NCBI GenBank assembly: GCA_001794935.1
Contig: MGLY01000080.1
Location: 32,032 to 44,198 of the forward strand
Reading direction: 5' to 3'
From: Chlamydiae bacterium RIFCSPHIGHO2_12_FULL_49_9
GTDB taxonomy: Bacteria; Chlamydiota; Chlamydiia; Chlamydiales; SM23-39
Length of the DNA: 12,167 nt
The position numbers were made by a program, and so were the translations under genes. Below the pieces are notes generated by a model that searched no databases, was not told the origin of the DNA, and saw nothing but the letters and a program-made list of their open reading frames with translations. This document shows positions 1 to 7,272 of this stretch, in pieces (position 1 is the stretch's first letter; each line of letters starts with the position of its first letter).

Positions 1-787
1 AATTCGCCACGCTTTTTCTTCTTGAAAATGTAAGCGTCGGTATCCCGATGCTAGACGCAATATGCGCAAGTCCCGAATCATTGCCCACCAAATATCCCGA
101 CTCGTAAATAAAGCGCGAAAGCAGATCGAGCGAATTGAACGATGCCACCTCAAAACCAATATTTTTCCAATTTTCTATCTCTTCGCTCCCCGGAACAAAG
201 ACCACTTCATATCCCCGTTCTTTCAAATGTAAAGCGAGCTTTACAAACTTCTCTTTGGGCCAATTCTTTGAAGGTCTTGAGCTTGTAGGATGGATAACCA
301 CTCTCTTTTCAAATTTCCTTTGAACAAGCCCAACAGGAGGAATCATCCCGTTGCTCTTCGTCAATTTCGGCAAGTGGAGAACTTTTTCGCAAAGGCGGCG
401 AAAATTCTCCGCGATGGGCAACTTCGGATCCGTTAGACAGTCCGAATAATAGGGTTCGTTGACGATGTTCGGCGAGGGGTAGAGGTAAATGACCTTGATT
501 TTCTCGGGAAAGCGCCTCTTGCCCTCCTGAATAAGCCTCAAGACAAATTCATCTGAATCATTTTGAATGACAAGAAACATCTCATAGGAACTCAATATCT
601 TGGGAAGCTCGCTAACGGGTGGATAGCGCTGAACAGTCAGGTGAGGGAACCAGCTCTGCATCGAGCCGATTGTATTTTGATAGGTATCTACACTCCAGCC
701 ATTTAAGTGGAGATTATTCGATAGGCAAAGGCAATTGATCCCATCTCCCAGCCCATTGTGGCAAAAAACGGCAGCTCTAGGTCCCAT
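1..787 (-). CDS. Glycosyltransferase family 9 (heptosyltransferase-like), C-terminus cut by window edge
   Basis: Reading the minus strand from the ATG at 787 gives 262 uninterrupted codons that run off the left edge. The N-terminus has FCHNGLGDGIN (residues 8-18), like the glycine-rich start of GT9 enzymes. Around residue 183 comes VVIHPTSSRPSKNWPKEKF, matching the HPGA...K.WP.E.F acceptor/donor motif, with T in place of the usual G. Near the edge comes LVGNDSGLAHIASSIGIPT, the GT9 signature (GNDSG, with a His, in a small-residue helix). GT9 enzymes move ADP-heptose or related sugars onto the LPS inner core on the cytoplasmic side of the inner membrane. The sugar cannot be told from sequence. 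A strong Shine-Dalgarno (AGGAGA, 5 nt from the ATG) supports the start. The gene is divergent from rpoN, with 85 bp between start codons. About 60-100 residues are probably missing. Confidence 0.85.
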   Translation of the reverse strand, partial: MGPRAAVFCHNGLGDGINCLCLSNNLHLNGWSVDTYQNTIGSMQSWFPHLTVQRYPPVSELPKILSSYEMFLVIQNDSDEFVLRLIQEGKRRFPEKIKVIYLYPSPNIVNEPYYSDCLTDPKLPIAENFRRLCEKVLHLPKLTKSNGMIPPVGLVQRKFEKRVVIHPTSSRPSKNWPKEKFVKLALHLKERGYEVVFVPGSEEIENWKNIGFEVASFNSLDLLSRFIYESGYLVGNDSGLAHIASSIGIPTLTFSRRKSVAN

Positions 788-812
788 ATCGCTCTCCTAA
801 TTTGGGAACTGC

Positions 813-841
813 ATCATAGCCCCCTCGAGAAAAAGAATCCA
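813..841 (-). promoter_or_regulatory. Candidate sigma-70-type promoter for the GT9 gene
   Basis: On the minus strand, TGGATT (836-841) is followed by a 17-nt spacer and TATGAT (813-818). The -10 matches the consensus at 5 of 6 positions; the -35 matches only 3 of 6. The predicted start near 806 would leave a leader of about 18 nt carrying the AGGAGA ribosome site. The promoter is inferred from spacing and hexamers only. Confidence 0.4.
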
Positions 842-860
842 TTCTGATATGGGGAAGGAA

Positions 861-866
861 AGGAAG
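861..866 (+). promoter_or_regulatory. Ribosome binding site that fixes the rpoN start at 873
   Basis: AGGAAG lies 6 nt before the ATG at 873. The in-frame ATG at 849 has no purine-rich ribosome site upstream. The extra residues it would add (MGKERKNL) are not part of the sigma-54 N-terminal region. Confidence 0.6.
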
Positions 867-872
867 AATCTC

Positions 873-2108
873 ATGGCGCAGGGCCCGCTTCAAAAACTCA
901 ATTTTGAAAGACGTCTTATCATGACGTTTGCCTTGAGACAATCGCTTGAAATTCTGCAAATGCCTCAACTTGAGCTCAAAGAGTGGCTCGCCCAAGAAAT
1001 CGAAAAAAACCCTTTGCTCGAATTGGAAACTCCTTCCAAATCCTACACCCCCCGGATAGAGGCCGAATTTGAAATCGCATCCACTCCAACTCTCTATGAA
1101 AAACTCAAACAGCAGATCGGAGAGGCCCTTTTTTCCCCAAGGGAGGCGAACATCGCCCACAAGCTTCTCGACTCCCTCGATGAAAAAGGATTTTTATCAA
1201 TGCCTATTGAAGAAATCGCCTCTTTTTTTCAAGTGCCCGTTCCCAAAGTCGCCTCCGTTCTCTTCACTCTACAATCCTTCGATCCTCCAGGCATTTTTTC
1301 AAGGAACCTCAGAGAATCTTTTCTCAATCAGTTAAGACATCAGGGAAAAGAAGATTCGACAGCCTATCTCCTGGTCGAGAGATGCTTTGACGATCTTCTC
1401 CACGGAAGATATGCCCTCATACGAAAAAAGCTTGCCACCTCCGATTTATCTTCCGCCCTAAACGTTCTTGCAAGACTTTCCCTGCGTCCGGCTCTAGTTC
1501 TCAGGAACGAAATCGCAATGCCCGCTCTTCCCGATCTCCTCATTGCAAAGCTCGAGGGTCAATGGATCGTCGATATCTATGAAGACGATTTGCCAAAATT
1601 TCAGGTTCAGTATCTCTCACTCAATCCAAGCTCTACTGAAGAAAAAGAAGCTCTAAGAGCTTTTCAAACCTCTGCAAAATGGATCATTCGCTCGCTAAGC
1701 CGCCGCCGCAAAATGCTTCTTGAAATCGGCAAACTCCTCGTCAAAAAACAAGAGCCATTTTTCGATCAGCGCGCTCCCCTAAATCCAATGACCATTAAAG
1801 ATCTATCGATCGAACTGGGCGTCCATGAATCAACCGTTTCAAGAGCGCTATCCGGAAAATATGCGGCAACTCCCCAAGGCCTTGTTCCTCTTCGCTCTTT
1901 CATCACCTCCACACCCGAGGCGCTGACTGCAAAAGAGATCTTAAAAACCCTCATCGATCAAGAAGACGCCGCTAGTCCTTTAACAGACGATCAGCTCAAA
2001 GAAAAACTCGAAATAGCCGGCTACAAGATCGCTCGAAGAACGATTGCAAAGTACCGAAGCCAACTCAAAATCGGCTCGGCGGCCCAGCGGAAAAACTTAC
2101 GCAAATAA
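873..2108 (+). CDS. rpoN: RNA polymerase sigma-54 factor
   Basis: Sigma-54 directs RNA polymerase to -24/-12 promoters, where transcription depends on an ATP-hydrolysing enhancer-binding activator. The 411-residue product has all the family blocks. Region I (about 1-50) is glutamine/leucine rich: LRQSLEILQMPQLELKEWL followed by IEKNPLLELE. The core-binding part carries DPPGIFSRNLRESFLNQL (137-154). The helix-turn-helix signature is LSIELGVHESTVSRALSGKY (311-330). The RpoN box ARRTIAKYR (387-395) reads the -24 element and is intact. The acidic region II is very short, so the protein is shorter than the 477 residues of E. coli RpoN. I start at 873 rather than 849 because of the ribosome site and the region I alignment. 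Its 3' end overlaps the convergent kdoO gene by 12 bp. No activator gene (AtoC/NtrC type) is present in this window. Confidence 0.95.
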   Translation: MAQGPLQKLNFERRLIMTFALRQSLEILQMPQLELKEWLAQEIEKNPLLELETPSKSYTPRIEAEFEIASTPTLYEKLKQQIGEALFSPREANIAHKLLDSLDEKGFLSMPIEEIASFFQVPVPKVASVLFTLQSFDPPGIFSRNLRESFLNQLRHQGKEDSTAYLLVERCFDDLLHGRYALIRKKLATSDLSSALNVLARLSLRPALVLRNEIAMPALPDLLIAKLEGQWIVDIYEDDLPKFQVQYLSLNPSSTEEKEALRAFQTSAKWIIRSLSRRRKMLLEIGKLLVKKQEPFFDQRAPLNPMTIKDLSIELGVHESTVSRALSGKYAATPQGLVPLRSFITSTPEALTAKEILKTLIDQEDAASPLTDDQLKEKLEIAGYKIARRTIAKYRSQLKIGSAAQRKNLRK

Positions 2109-3041
2109 AGACGCCGACAGGACCGGATCAACCATATTCCCGCCCGAGAGTCTCTCTAGCACGCTCACTGGCGCAAGGTCAGGACAGAGAAGCGCACTCC
2201 TCGGAATCAAAAACGTCTGTTCCAATGCATACTGACCTGCAAGCGCCGCATGCGACACTTGATCTGTGAAGACAGCCCAGCAAGATCCGGGGGGAAACTG
2301 CCAATGATCTTTCGGGCAGTTTTTTTGAAATTCCCCATTTTCTTTCAAATAGTTGTGAAAATTCAGCATAAAGTGATCATAGGGAGAGCGCAGCGGCAAT
2401 TTAATGCCGGCGCCTCTCAGCATCCCAATCGCTTTCCTCTGAAGCCGATTCTTGAGTGAATATCCAACCGATCTGGGAAATAAGACGCCTTTTTCTCCGC
2501 CATACTCCAAAACGAGCTCTTCAAATGACTTCGACGTGATCCAATGCCTGCTGTCCACCGGATTGATGTTTGTGAAAAAGCGCAAAATCCTTCCGCCGTG
2601 TAACGGCCTTGTGGGGAAAGCATCTACATGCAGAAGATCGTTTCTAGCCCTCAACCTCAGCTTGCGCCCTTTTTCTTGAAACGGTCTAAAGCTCGCATAG
2701 TCGTGCTTCCATTTTTTTGCATAAGGGGAAAGTAAAACGGATAAAAACTCGGTTACGCTCGCCGAATAATTTCTCAAAACCTCTTTGAGTCTTTTCCCTG
2801 CTTCAACATCTTTCGTGTCGTGATTTGTGATCCGATCTTGCTGTGGCTTATAGGCGATATTTTTACGCGACTTGGATCCCCCTTGGCGCTGATTCAACAA
2901 AAATTCGATATCTTCCGGCGCAAAATAAAAAGGAGCCTTCTCAAAAAACAAAATATTGCCGGCCTCTAACTCATGAGCATATCTGAATCGATTTTCTTCT
3001 TTATTCCACTCGTCTTCTTGAATTTCAATTTTTCGCGCCAT
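2097..3041 (-). CDS. kdoO: Kdo 3-hydroxylase, Fe(II)/2-oxoglutarate dioxygenase-like
   Basis: This 314-residue protein matches the Kdo hydroxylase family (KdoO, Pfam Kdo_hydroxy), which converts Kdo in the LPS inner core to Ko using Fe(II), O2 and 2-oxoglutarate. Visible hallmarks are LLHVDAFPTRP (136-146), with the HxD iron ligands H138 and D140, then GRILRFFTNINP (150-161), and near the C-terminus WAVFTDQVSHAALAGQYALE (255-274), with the distal His ligand H264. The tail LERLSGG (295-301) also fits the family. There is no signal peptide, which agrees with action on cytoplasmic-face Kdo2-lipid A. A GAGGG ribosome site precedes the ATG. It is the last gene of a three-gene minus-strand operon, 32 bp after the HExxH gene, and its stop overlaps the rpoN end by 12 bp. 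The family assignment is from recalled motifs; the exact acceptor Kdo is unknown. Confidence 0.83.
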   Translation of the reverse strand: MARKIEIQEDEWNKEENRFRYAHELEAGNILFFEKAPFYFAPEDIEFLLNQRQGGSKSRKNIAYKPQQDRITNHDTKDVEAGKRLKEVLRNYSASVTEFLSVLLSPYAKKWKHDYASFRPFQEKGRKLRLRARNDLLHVDAFPTRPLHGGRILRFFTNINPVDSRHWITSKSFEELVLEYGGEKGVLFPRSVGYSLKNRLQRKAIGMLRGAGIKLPLRSPYDHFMLNFHNYLKENGEFQKNCPKDHWQFPPGSCWAVFTDQVSHAALAGQYALEQTFLIPRSALLCPDLAPVSVLERLSGGNMVDPVLSASLFA

Positions 3042-3073
3042 TCAGCCCTCGCTTTTCATCAATCATACTCATC

Positions 3074-3859
3074 TTAGGGAAAATAGGCCAGACGGATGAG
3101 CCTCCAGCGAAGACACCCCTGCCTCTCGGCATACTCCCTAACAGACTCCCCTCCGGCAAATTTCACAATTTCCTTATCGGTTAACCTAAAAAGAACGGCT
3201 CTGGCTTTCTTAACCTCTCCAACTACTCTTAAAACATTCTCCGAAGCTGCCTTAAGCTGGCTGTGTCTTTTAGCAAGCCTCCCAAAACCGGCTACCATCC
3301 AAAAAACTGCACCCCAAACAAGCGGCGCCAAATCAAAACACACACCCGCAAAAAGACAAATGAAAAAAGGGCACACTTCCCAAGATCTTTGAATCAAAGG
3401 GCCTAAAACCCTCCTCCATTTTTTTTCTGAGACGGCAAAAGCAAAAAACTCTTCGAATTTCTCTTCATTGAACGCGCATCTTGCCGCGTGAACAGCTTCG
3501 TGGGCAATCACCTCATCTCTCTTATATAAACCGAGATAAGATCCCTTCTTGAACCCCTCTCTGAGCTGAATAGAGCTGACTCTTCCGTTTTCAATCCAGG
3601 CGGCCGCTCCCTCCCAGGGAGCTAAAGAGCAGTTGGAATAAAAAATCGGGAGCCTATCGGGAGAAAACCCAAAAACTTCCTTTAAATGAAGAGCCGCCCA
3701 CTCCAAATGCGCCCTCGGGACCCATTCTCTTTTGTCCCGATCTAAATCCCTTATTCTCGAAAAAAAATCTTCTTCCGACTCACCGGGACCCGGGATCAAC
3801 CCTTGCGAATTTAGCTCAAGCAGCTCTTTCATCTCATCAATTATGCAAGAATCGCTCAA
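3074..3859 (-). CDS. Uncharacterised membrane protein with HExxH zinc-protease motif
   Basis: I do not recognise a named family. The 261-residue product has HEAVH at 120-124, followed by AARCAFNEEKFEEFFAFA. The glutamates at E136/E137 stand where many gluzincins place their third zinc ligand, so a metalloprotease-like fold is plausible but unproven. A hydrophobic stretch at about 162-194 (PFFICLFAGVCFDLAPLVWG and onward) is long enough for one or two membrane passes. The C-terminus is basic and charged. Translation is probably coupled to the HD gene upstream. The longest frame begins with a TTG at 3859, which overlaps that gene by 23 bp and has AGGG 7 nt upstream. An ATG at 3832 (residue 10) lies 4 nt after the HD stop and is the alternative start. 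It sits between two predicted oxygenases in the operon, and its role there is unknown. Confidence 0.75.
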   Translation of the reverse strand: MSDSCIIDEMKELLELNSQGLIPGPGESEEDFFSRIRDLDRDKREWVPRAHLEWAALHLKEVFGFSPDRLPIFYSNCSLAPWEGAAAWIENGRVSSIQLREGFKKGSYLGLYKRDEVIAHEAVHAARCAFNEEKFEEFFAFAVSEKKWRRVLGPLIQRSWEVCPFFICLFAGVCFDLAPLVWGAVFWMVAGFGRLAKRHSQLKAASENVLRVVGEVKKARAVLFRLTDKEIVKFAGGESVREYAERQGCLRWRLIRLAYFP

Positions 3860-4568
3860 AAGATGCCCTGTCTTTTGTCCGCATCTTATGCCAATCCCTC
3901 GCTTTTTGATGCCAACCTGGATTTGTCGCCGCTCCTCCTTTGCCGGAGATCACCCGAATCACCATATCTCGATAGGATTCAAGGGACGGGATGGTCGTAT
4001 CGGGGGACAAAAGGGGATCGAGCGCTCTCAGTTTAGCCATATCATCGCAAAGCCGAAACGCCTTAAAAGTATCGCTCTCTTTCCAAACGCCAAGCCTTCT
4101 TCGATCTGAAAACTTTTTCCTTTGAACCTCCAAACTCAACTTGGAAATGGGCGAGAGCGCCTCATAGTACTCAGGATCTTCGTCGCAAAGGAGCACTTTT
4201 GCCAAAGTGTGGTTTCGGATGCAATCGCACGTCAAAGGAGGAAACCCCCACTTTTCTGCCCAATCCGCCCCCACATCGTCATGGGAATAGTGGGCCGCAT
4301 TTCCCTCAACTTCGTCTTCCTCGGCAAACATCCTCCCCACATCGTGCAGTAAAAGACCAACCACAACCTCTTCGGGAGCCCCCAGCATTGTTGCGATGTG
4401 CGCAGCTTCCAGGATGTGCCCCAATTGAGTAATCTCCTCATCAGGCAAATATTGAGTATGTCCATGGCGCGCATACGCCTCGGCAAACTCGTTAAAAGCC
4501 TCGTTCGCCCTCTCCTCAATCGGTGAGGCGAAGAGCGCGGAGCAAACAGTCAGCAAAAAAAATATCAT
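3837..4568 (-). CDS. Exported HD-domain protein of the PhnZ/TmpB-type diiron oxygenase family
   Basis: From the ATG at 4568 the product has 243 residues. The first 14 (MIFFLLTVCSALFA, then SPIEE) look like a cleavable signal peptide, so the protein is probably periplasmic. The HD core follows: H51 in TQLGHILEAAH, H75-D76 in LLLHDVG, H96 in HYSHDDVGADWAEKWGF, H120 in IRNHTLAKVLLC, and a terminal Asp at D175/D176 in FRLCDDMAK. Spacings H51-H75 (24), H75-H96 (21) and H96-H120 (24) are close to those I recall for PhnZ. The blocks NHTLAKVLLC, YYEALSPISKLSLEVQ and RLCDDMAK resemble phosphonate-degradation HD oxygenases rather than HDc phosphodiesterases. A Tyr and a Glu just before H51 (Y40, E44) may correspond to the PhnZ Tyr/Glu pair, shifted by one residue. 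No phosphonate genes are nearby, so the substrate is unknown. It is the first gene of its operon. Confidence 0.8.
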   Translation of the reverse strand: MIFFLLTVCSALFASPIEERANEAFNEFAEAYARHGHTQYLPDEEITQLGHILEAAHIATMLGAPEEVVVGLLLHDVGRMFAEEDEVEGNAAHYSHDDVGADWAEKWGFPPLTCDCIRNHTLAKVLLCDEDPEYYEALSPISKLSLEVQRKKFSDRRRLGVWKESDTFKAFRLCDDMAKLRALDPLLSPDTTIPSLESYRDMVIRVISGKGGAATNPGWHQKARDWHKMRTKDRASFERFLHN

Positions 4569-4573
4569 CTTAG

Positions 4574-4579
4574 ACCTCC
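4574..4579 (-). promoter_or_regulatory. Ribosome binding site fixing the HD-protein start at 4568
   Basis: On the minus strand GGAGGT stands 5 nt before the ATG at 4568, a near-perfect Shine-Dalgarno. The reading frame stays open upstream to an ATG at 4688. That would put a 40-residue, basic, non-conserved stretch before the signal peptide, so the shorter start is preferred. Confidence 0.8.
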
Positions 4580-4593
4580 AAGTGAAGCGGAAT

Positions 4594-4622
4594 GGTCTAC
4601 AAAACCTCCCGTTCCAATTCAA
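4594..4622 (-). promoter_or_regulatory. Candidate promoter of the HD/HExxH/kdoO operon
   Basis: On the minus strand TTGAAT (4617-4622), a 17-nt spacer and TAGACC (4594-4599) give a plausible sigma-70-type promoter. Transcription would start near 4587, just upstream of the GGAGGT ribosome site. The -10 is weak. A 12-bp palindrome lies directly upstream of the -35. Confidence 0.35.
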
Positions 4623-4623
4623 G

Positions 4624-4635
4624 GAAAATATTTTC
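4624..4635. repeat. 12-bp perfect palindrome in the divergent promoter region
   Basis: GAAAATATTTTC is a perfect palindrome in the 148-bp gap between the HD operon and topA. It is 2 bp upstream of the candidate operon -35 and about 25 bp upstream of the candidate topA -35. It could be a dimer-binding operator or simply AT-rich sequence; no other copy was noticed in the window. Confidence 0.4.
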
Positions 4636-4659
4636 TTTAAGCAGTTTTTATTGAAAAAA

Positions 4660-4688
4660 TTGCGCTTTGAAGAAAAATCGGCTACCAT
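4660..4688 (+). promoter_or_regulatory. Candidate topA promoter
   Basis: TTGCGC (4660-4665), 17 nt, TACCAT (4683-4688). Spacing is optimal, and both hexamers are partial matches. The inferred start near 4695 gives a leader of about 22 nt. The ribosome site AGAGGA (4700-4705) is 11 nt before the ATG, slightly far. Confidence 0.35.
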
Positions 4689-4716
4689 CTACCCGAATTA
4701 GAGGACACACCCCCGT

Positions 4717-7272
4717 ATGGCCAAAGCCCTTGTCATTGTAGAATCTCCGGCGAAAATCAAAACGATCCGCAAATTCCTGGGATCCGATTTTCTTTTTGAG
4801 TCGTCAATCGGCCATATCCGCGATCTGCCGCAAAAAGAGTTCGGCATCGACGTCGAGCATGACTTTGAGCCCAAATACGTAACCCTCTCCGACAAAAAAG
4901 AGGTGATCAAAAATCTTCAGGAAGCCGCTAAAAAAGTGGAGATTGTCTACCTATCTCCCGATCCTGACCGCGAAGGGGAAGCGATCGCTTGGCACATCGC
5001 CTCCATTCTCCCCAAAGGCACAAAAATTAAGCGAACGGCCTTCCAGTCGATCACAAAAGATGCCGTTCAAGAAGCGATCAACAATCCACGCGATATCGAC
5101 ATGGATCTTGTCAATGCGCAGCAAGCGCGCCGCCTTCTCGATCGCATCGTCGGCTACAAAATCTCCCCCATCCTCGCTCGCAGGGTCCAAAGAGGCCGGA
5201 GCGGCTCTTCTGCCGGACGCGTTCAATCGGTGGCCTTAAAACTCGTCGTCGATAGAGAAAGAGCTATCGACGCCTTCATCCCCGTCGAATACTGGAATAT
5301 CGGCGCTCTCCTTGAGGCAAAAACGGGCGAAAGGCCTTTCAATGCCGCCATCCACACAGTCGATGGGCTGAAAGTCGAAAAAGAGAAAGTAGGCAATAAA
5401 GAGTGCTATCTCATTTCCAACGGCCAAACGGCCCAGCAAATTGTAGACCGCCTCAAAAAAGCCTCCTACCAAGTCGGCGAAGTCGATAAAAAAGAAAAGA
5501 AGCGCAATCCCGTCCCTCCCTTCATCACCTCAACTCTTCAGCAAGAGGCGAGCCGCCACTATGGCTTTTCCGTCTCCCGCACAATGGGAATCGCTCAAGG
5601 GCTCTATGAAGGGGTCGATATGGGCAGCGAGGGCTCTGAGGGTCTTATCACCTACATGCGTACCGACTCTGTGAACATCGCTTCCGAGGCAATTACGCAA
5701 GCGCGCAAATACATCCAGAGCCATTTTGGCTCCGAATATCTCCCCGACGAGCCTAAAATTTACGCCTCTAAAAAATCGGCTCAAGAAGCCCACGAGGCGA
5801 TTCGCCCCACCAACGTCAATCGCGATCCGGAAAAAATCCGCAAATATCTCTCTCCTGAAGAGTACAAGCTTTATCTTCTCATCTGGCGCCGCTTTCTCGC
5901 CTCCCAAATGAATCCGGCAATCTACGACACCGTCTCTGCCGACATCGAAACCGACCAGGGCATCCTTCTTCGCGCAACCGGCTCTGTCGTCAAGTTCAAG
6001 GGCTACCTCGCCGCTTACGAAGAGAAAAGAGATCGCGACACCCCTGAAGAAGAGAGCGATAATAGTAAAATCCTCCCCCCCCTAGAGCCAAACATGCCGC
6101 TCTCTCTTGTCGATATCGAGTCGACCCAATCTTTCACCAAGCCGCCGGCCCGCTTTACAGAAGCATCTCTCGTAAAAGAGCTCGAACGGCTTGGCATCGG
6201 CCGTCCCTCCACCTATGCTGCTATCATGAACAAAATCCAGAGCCGCGACTATACAGTCAAAGAGCATAACGCCCTCAAGCCCACGGAACTTGGCAAAGTG
6301 ATCTGCGAGATGCTCGAGGCTAACTTTGCGCCTATCATGGACGTTACTTTCACTGCCCAAATGGAAGATGAGCTCGAGCAGGTAGCCGAGCACAATAAAA
6401 ACTGGAAAGAACTGCTCCGCGATTTCTGGAAAGATTTCATTCCGCTTGTCGACAAAGCGGAAAAAGACGCCGTCGTTCCCAAAGTTCTCACTGAAATTAA
6501 CTGCCCCAAGTGCGGCAAGAAGCTCCAAAAAATCTGGTCGCGCAGCAAATATTTCTACGGTTGCTCCGACTATCCCGAGTGCGACTACACAGCCCCCATG
6601 GAAGCCATCACTTTTGAGAGATCCGACTACGATCCCAATTTCGATTGGGATCAGCCATGTCCCACCTGCGGATCCCCCCTCACACTCCGCCACGGGAAAT
6701 TCGGCGCCTTCCTCGGCTGTTCGAACTATCCCGACTGCAAAGGGATCGTCAACATCCCCAAAAAAGGGGAAAAAGTCTACAGCCCCGAAGATCTTCCCTC
6801 CTGTCCCGCCATCGGCTGCGACGGCCACCTTACCCAGCGCAAATCCCGCTTTGGCAAAACCTTCTTCTCCTGCTCCAACTATCCCGACTGCGACGTGATC
6901 GTCAGCGAGCTTGCCCAGCTGCCCGAGAAATACCAAGACCACCCCAAAACGGCCTACATCAAGAAGGCCAAGAGGGGAAAATTCGGCAAGAAATCAGAAA
7001 AAGCGCCCAAAGTCAAAAAAAAACGCGCCTCAAAACCGCAAAGCGCCTATAAACTTTCTCCCGAGCTCGCCTCCCTCCTCAATGCTACCGAACTCTCACG
7101 TCCCGAAGCAACCCAGAAGATTTGGGAATACATCAAGGCCCACAATCTCCAAGACCCCAAAAACAAGCGCCTGATCCGTCCCGACGCCCCCCTTGCCAAA
7201 GTCTTCGGCTCTAAAGAGCCTCTCGACATGATGAAGCTCTCCGGCGTCCTCACCAAACACCTCAAGAAGTGA
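4717..7272 (+). CDS. topA: DNA topoisomerase I with C-terminal SWIB domain (chlamydial fusion)
   Basis: This type IA topoisomerase relaxes negative supercoils by a transient 5'-phosphotyrosine link. The 851-residue protein starts with a TOPRIM domain (VIVESPAK at 6-13; DPDREGEAIAWH at 82-93, with acidic residues D82, D84 and E86). The nucleophile is Y313 in GLITYMRTDS, equivalent to E. coli Y319. Three four-cysteine zinc ribbons follow at about 596-730 (CPKCG...CSDYPEC, CPTCG...CSNYPDC and CPAIGC...CSNYPDC). After a lysine-rich linker (about 744-775), residues 776-851 form a SWIB/MDM2-like domain (YKLSPELASLL..., ending KLSGVLTKHLKK). SWIB is a mainly eukaryotic chromatin-associated domain, and its fusion to TopA is a known chlamydial trait. 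All key residues are present. The gene is divergent from the HD operon, and its 3' end overlaps the convergent membrane-protein gene by 11 bp. Confidence 0.97.
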   Translation: MAKALVIVESPAKIKTIRKFLGSDFLFESSIGHIRDLPQKEFGIDVEHDFEPKYVTLSDKKEVIKNLQEAAKKVEIVYLSPDPDREGEAIAWHIASILPKGTKIKRTAFQSITKDAVQEAINNPRDIDMDLVNAQQARRLLDRIVGYKISPILARRVQRGRSGSSAGRVQSVALKLVVDRERAIDAFIPVEYWNIGALLEAKTGERPFNAAIHTVDGLKVEKEKVGNKECYLISNGQTAQQIVDRLKKASYQVGEVDKKEKKRNPVPPFITSTLQQEASRHYGFSVSRTMGIAQGLYEGVDMGSEGSEGLITYMRTDSVNIASEAITQARKYIQSHFGSEYLPDEPKIYASKKSAQEAHEAIRPTNVNRDPEKIRKYLSPEEYKLYLLIWRRFLASQMNPAIYDTVSADIETDQGILLRATGSVVKFKGYLAAYEEKRDRDTPEEESDNSKILPPLEPNMPLSLVDIESTQSFTKPPARFTEASLVKELERLGIGRPSTYAAIMNKIQSRDYTVKEHNALKPTELGKVICEMLEANFAPIMDVTFTAQMEDELEQVAEHNKNWKELLRDFWKDFIPLVDKAEKDAVVPKVLTEINCPKCGKKLQKIWSRSKYFYGCSDYPECDYTAPMEAITFERSDYDPNFDWDQPCPTCGSPLTLRHGKFGAFLGCSNYPDCKGIVNIPKKGEKVYSPEDLPSCPAIGCDGHLTQRKSRFGKTFFSCSNYPDCDVIVSELAQLPEKYQDHPKTAYIKKAKRGKFGKKSEKAPKVKKKRASKPQSAYKLSPELASLLNATELSRPEATQKIWEYIKAHNLQDPKNKRLIRPDAPLAKVFGSKEPLDMMKLSGVLTKHLKK

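Noticed and set aside
849..872. Upstream ATG for rpoN
   Set aside because: It has no ribosome site and adds eight non-conserved residues. The ATG at 873 has AGGAAG at good spacing and fits sigma-54 region I.
777..1160. 127-codon minus-strand frame across the GT9/rpoN junction
   Set aside because: It overlaps the well-supported starts of both GT9 and rpoN in another frame, with no recognisable motif.
3837..4568. Annotation as a c-di-GMP or (p)ppGpp HD phosphohydrolase
   Set aside because: The NHTLAKVLLC and RLCDDMAK blocks and the ligand spacing fit PhnZ-type oxygenases better. There is no GYP or synthetase motif.
4569..4688. 40-codon N-terminal extension of the HD protein
   Set aside because: It would bury the signal peptide and run through the candidate promoters. 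The GGAGGT site supports the start at 4568.
6082..6942. 286-codon open frame antisense to topA
   Set aside because: It lies wholly opposite the conserved zinc-ribbon and core codons of topA. Its Gly/Val/Phe-rich composition is what antisense reading of such codons gives, and no domain is visible.
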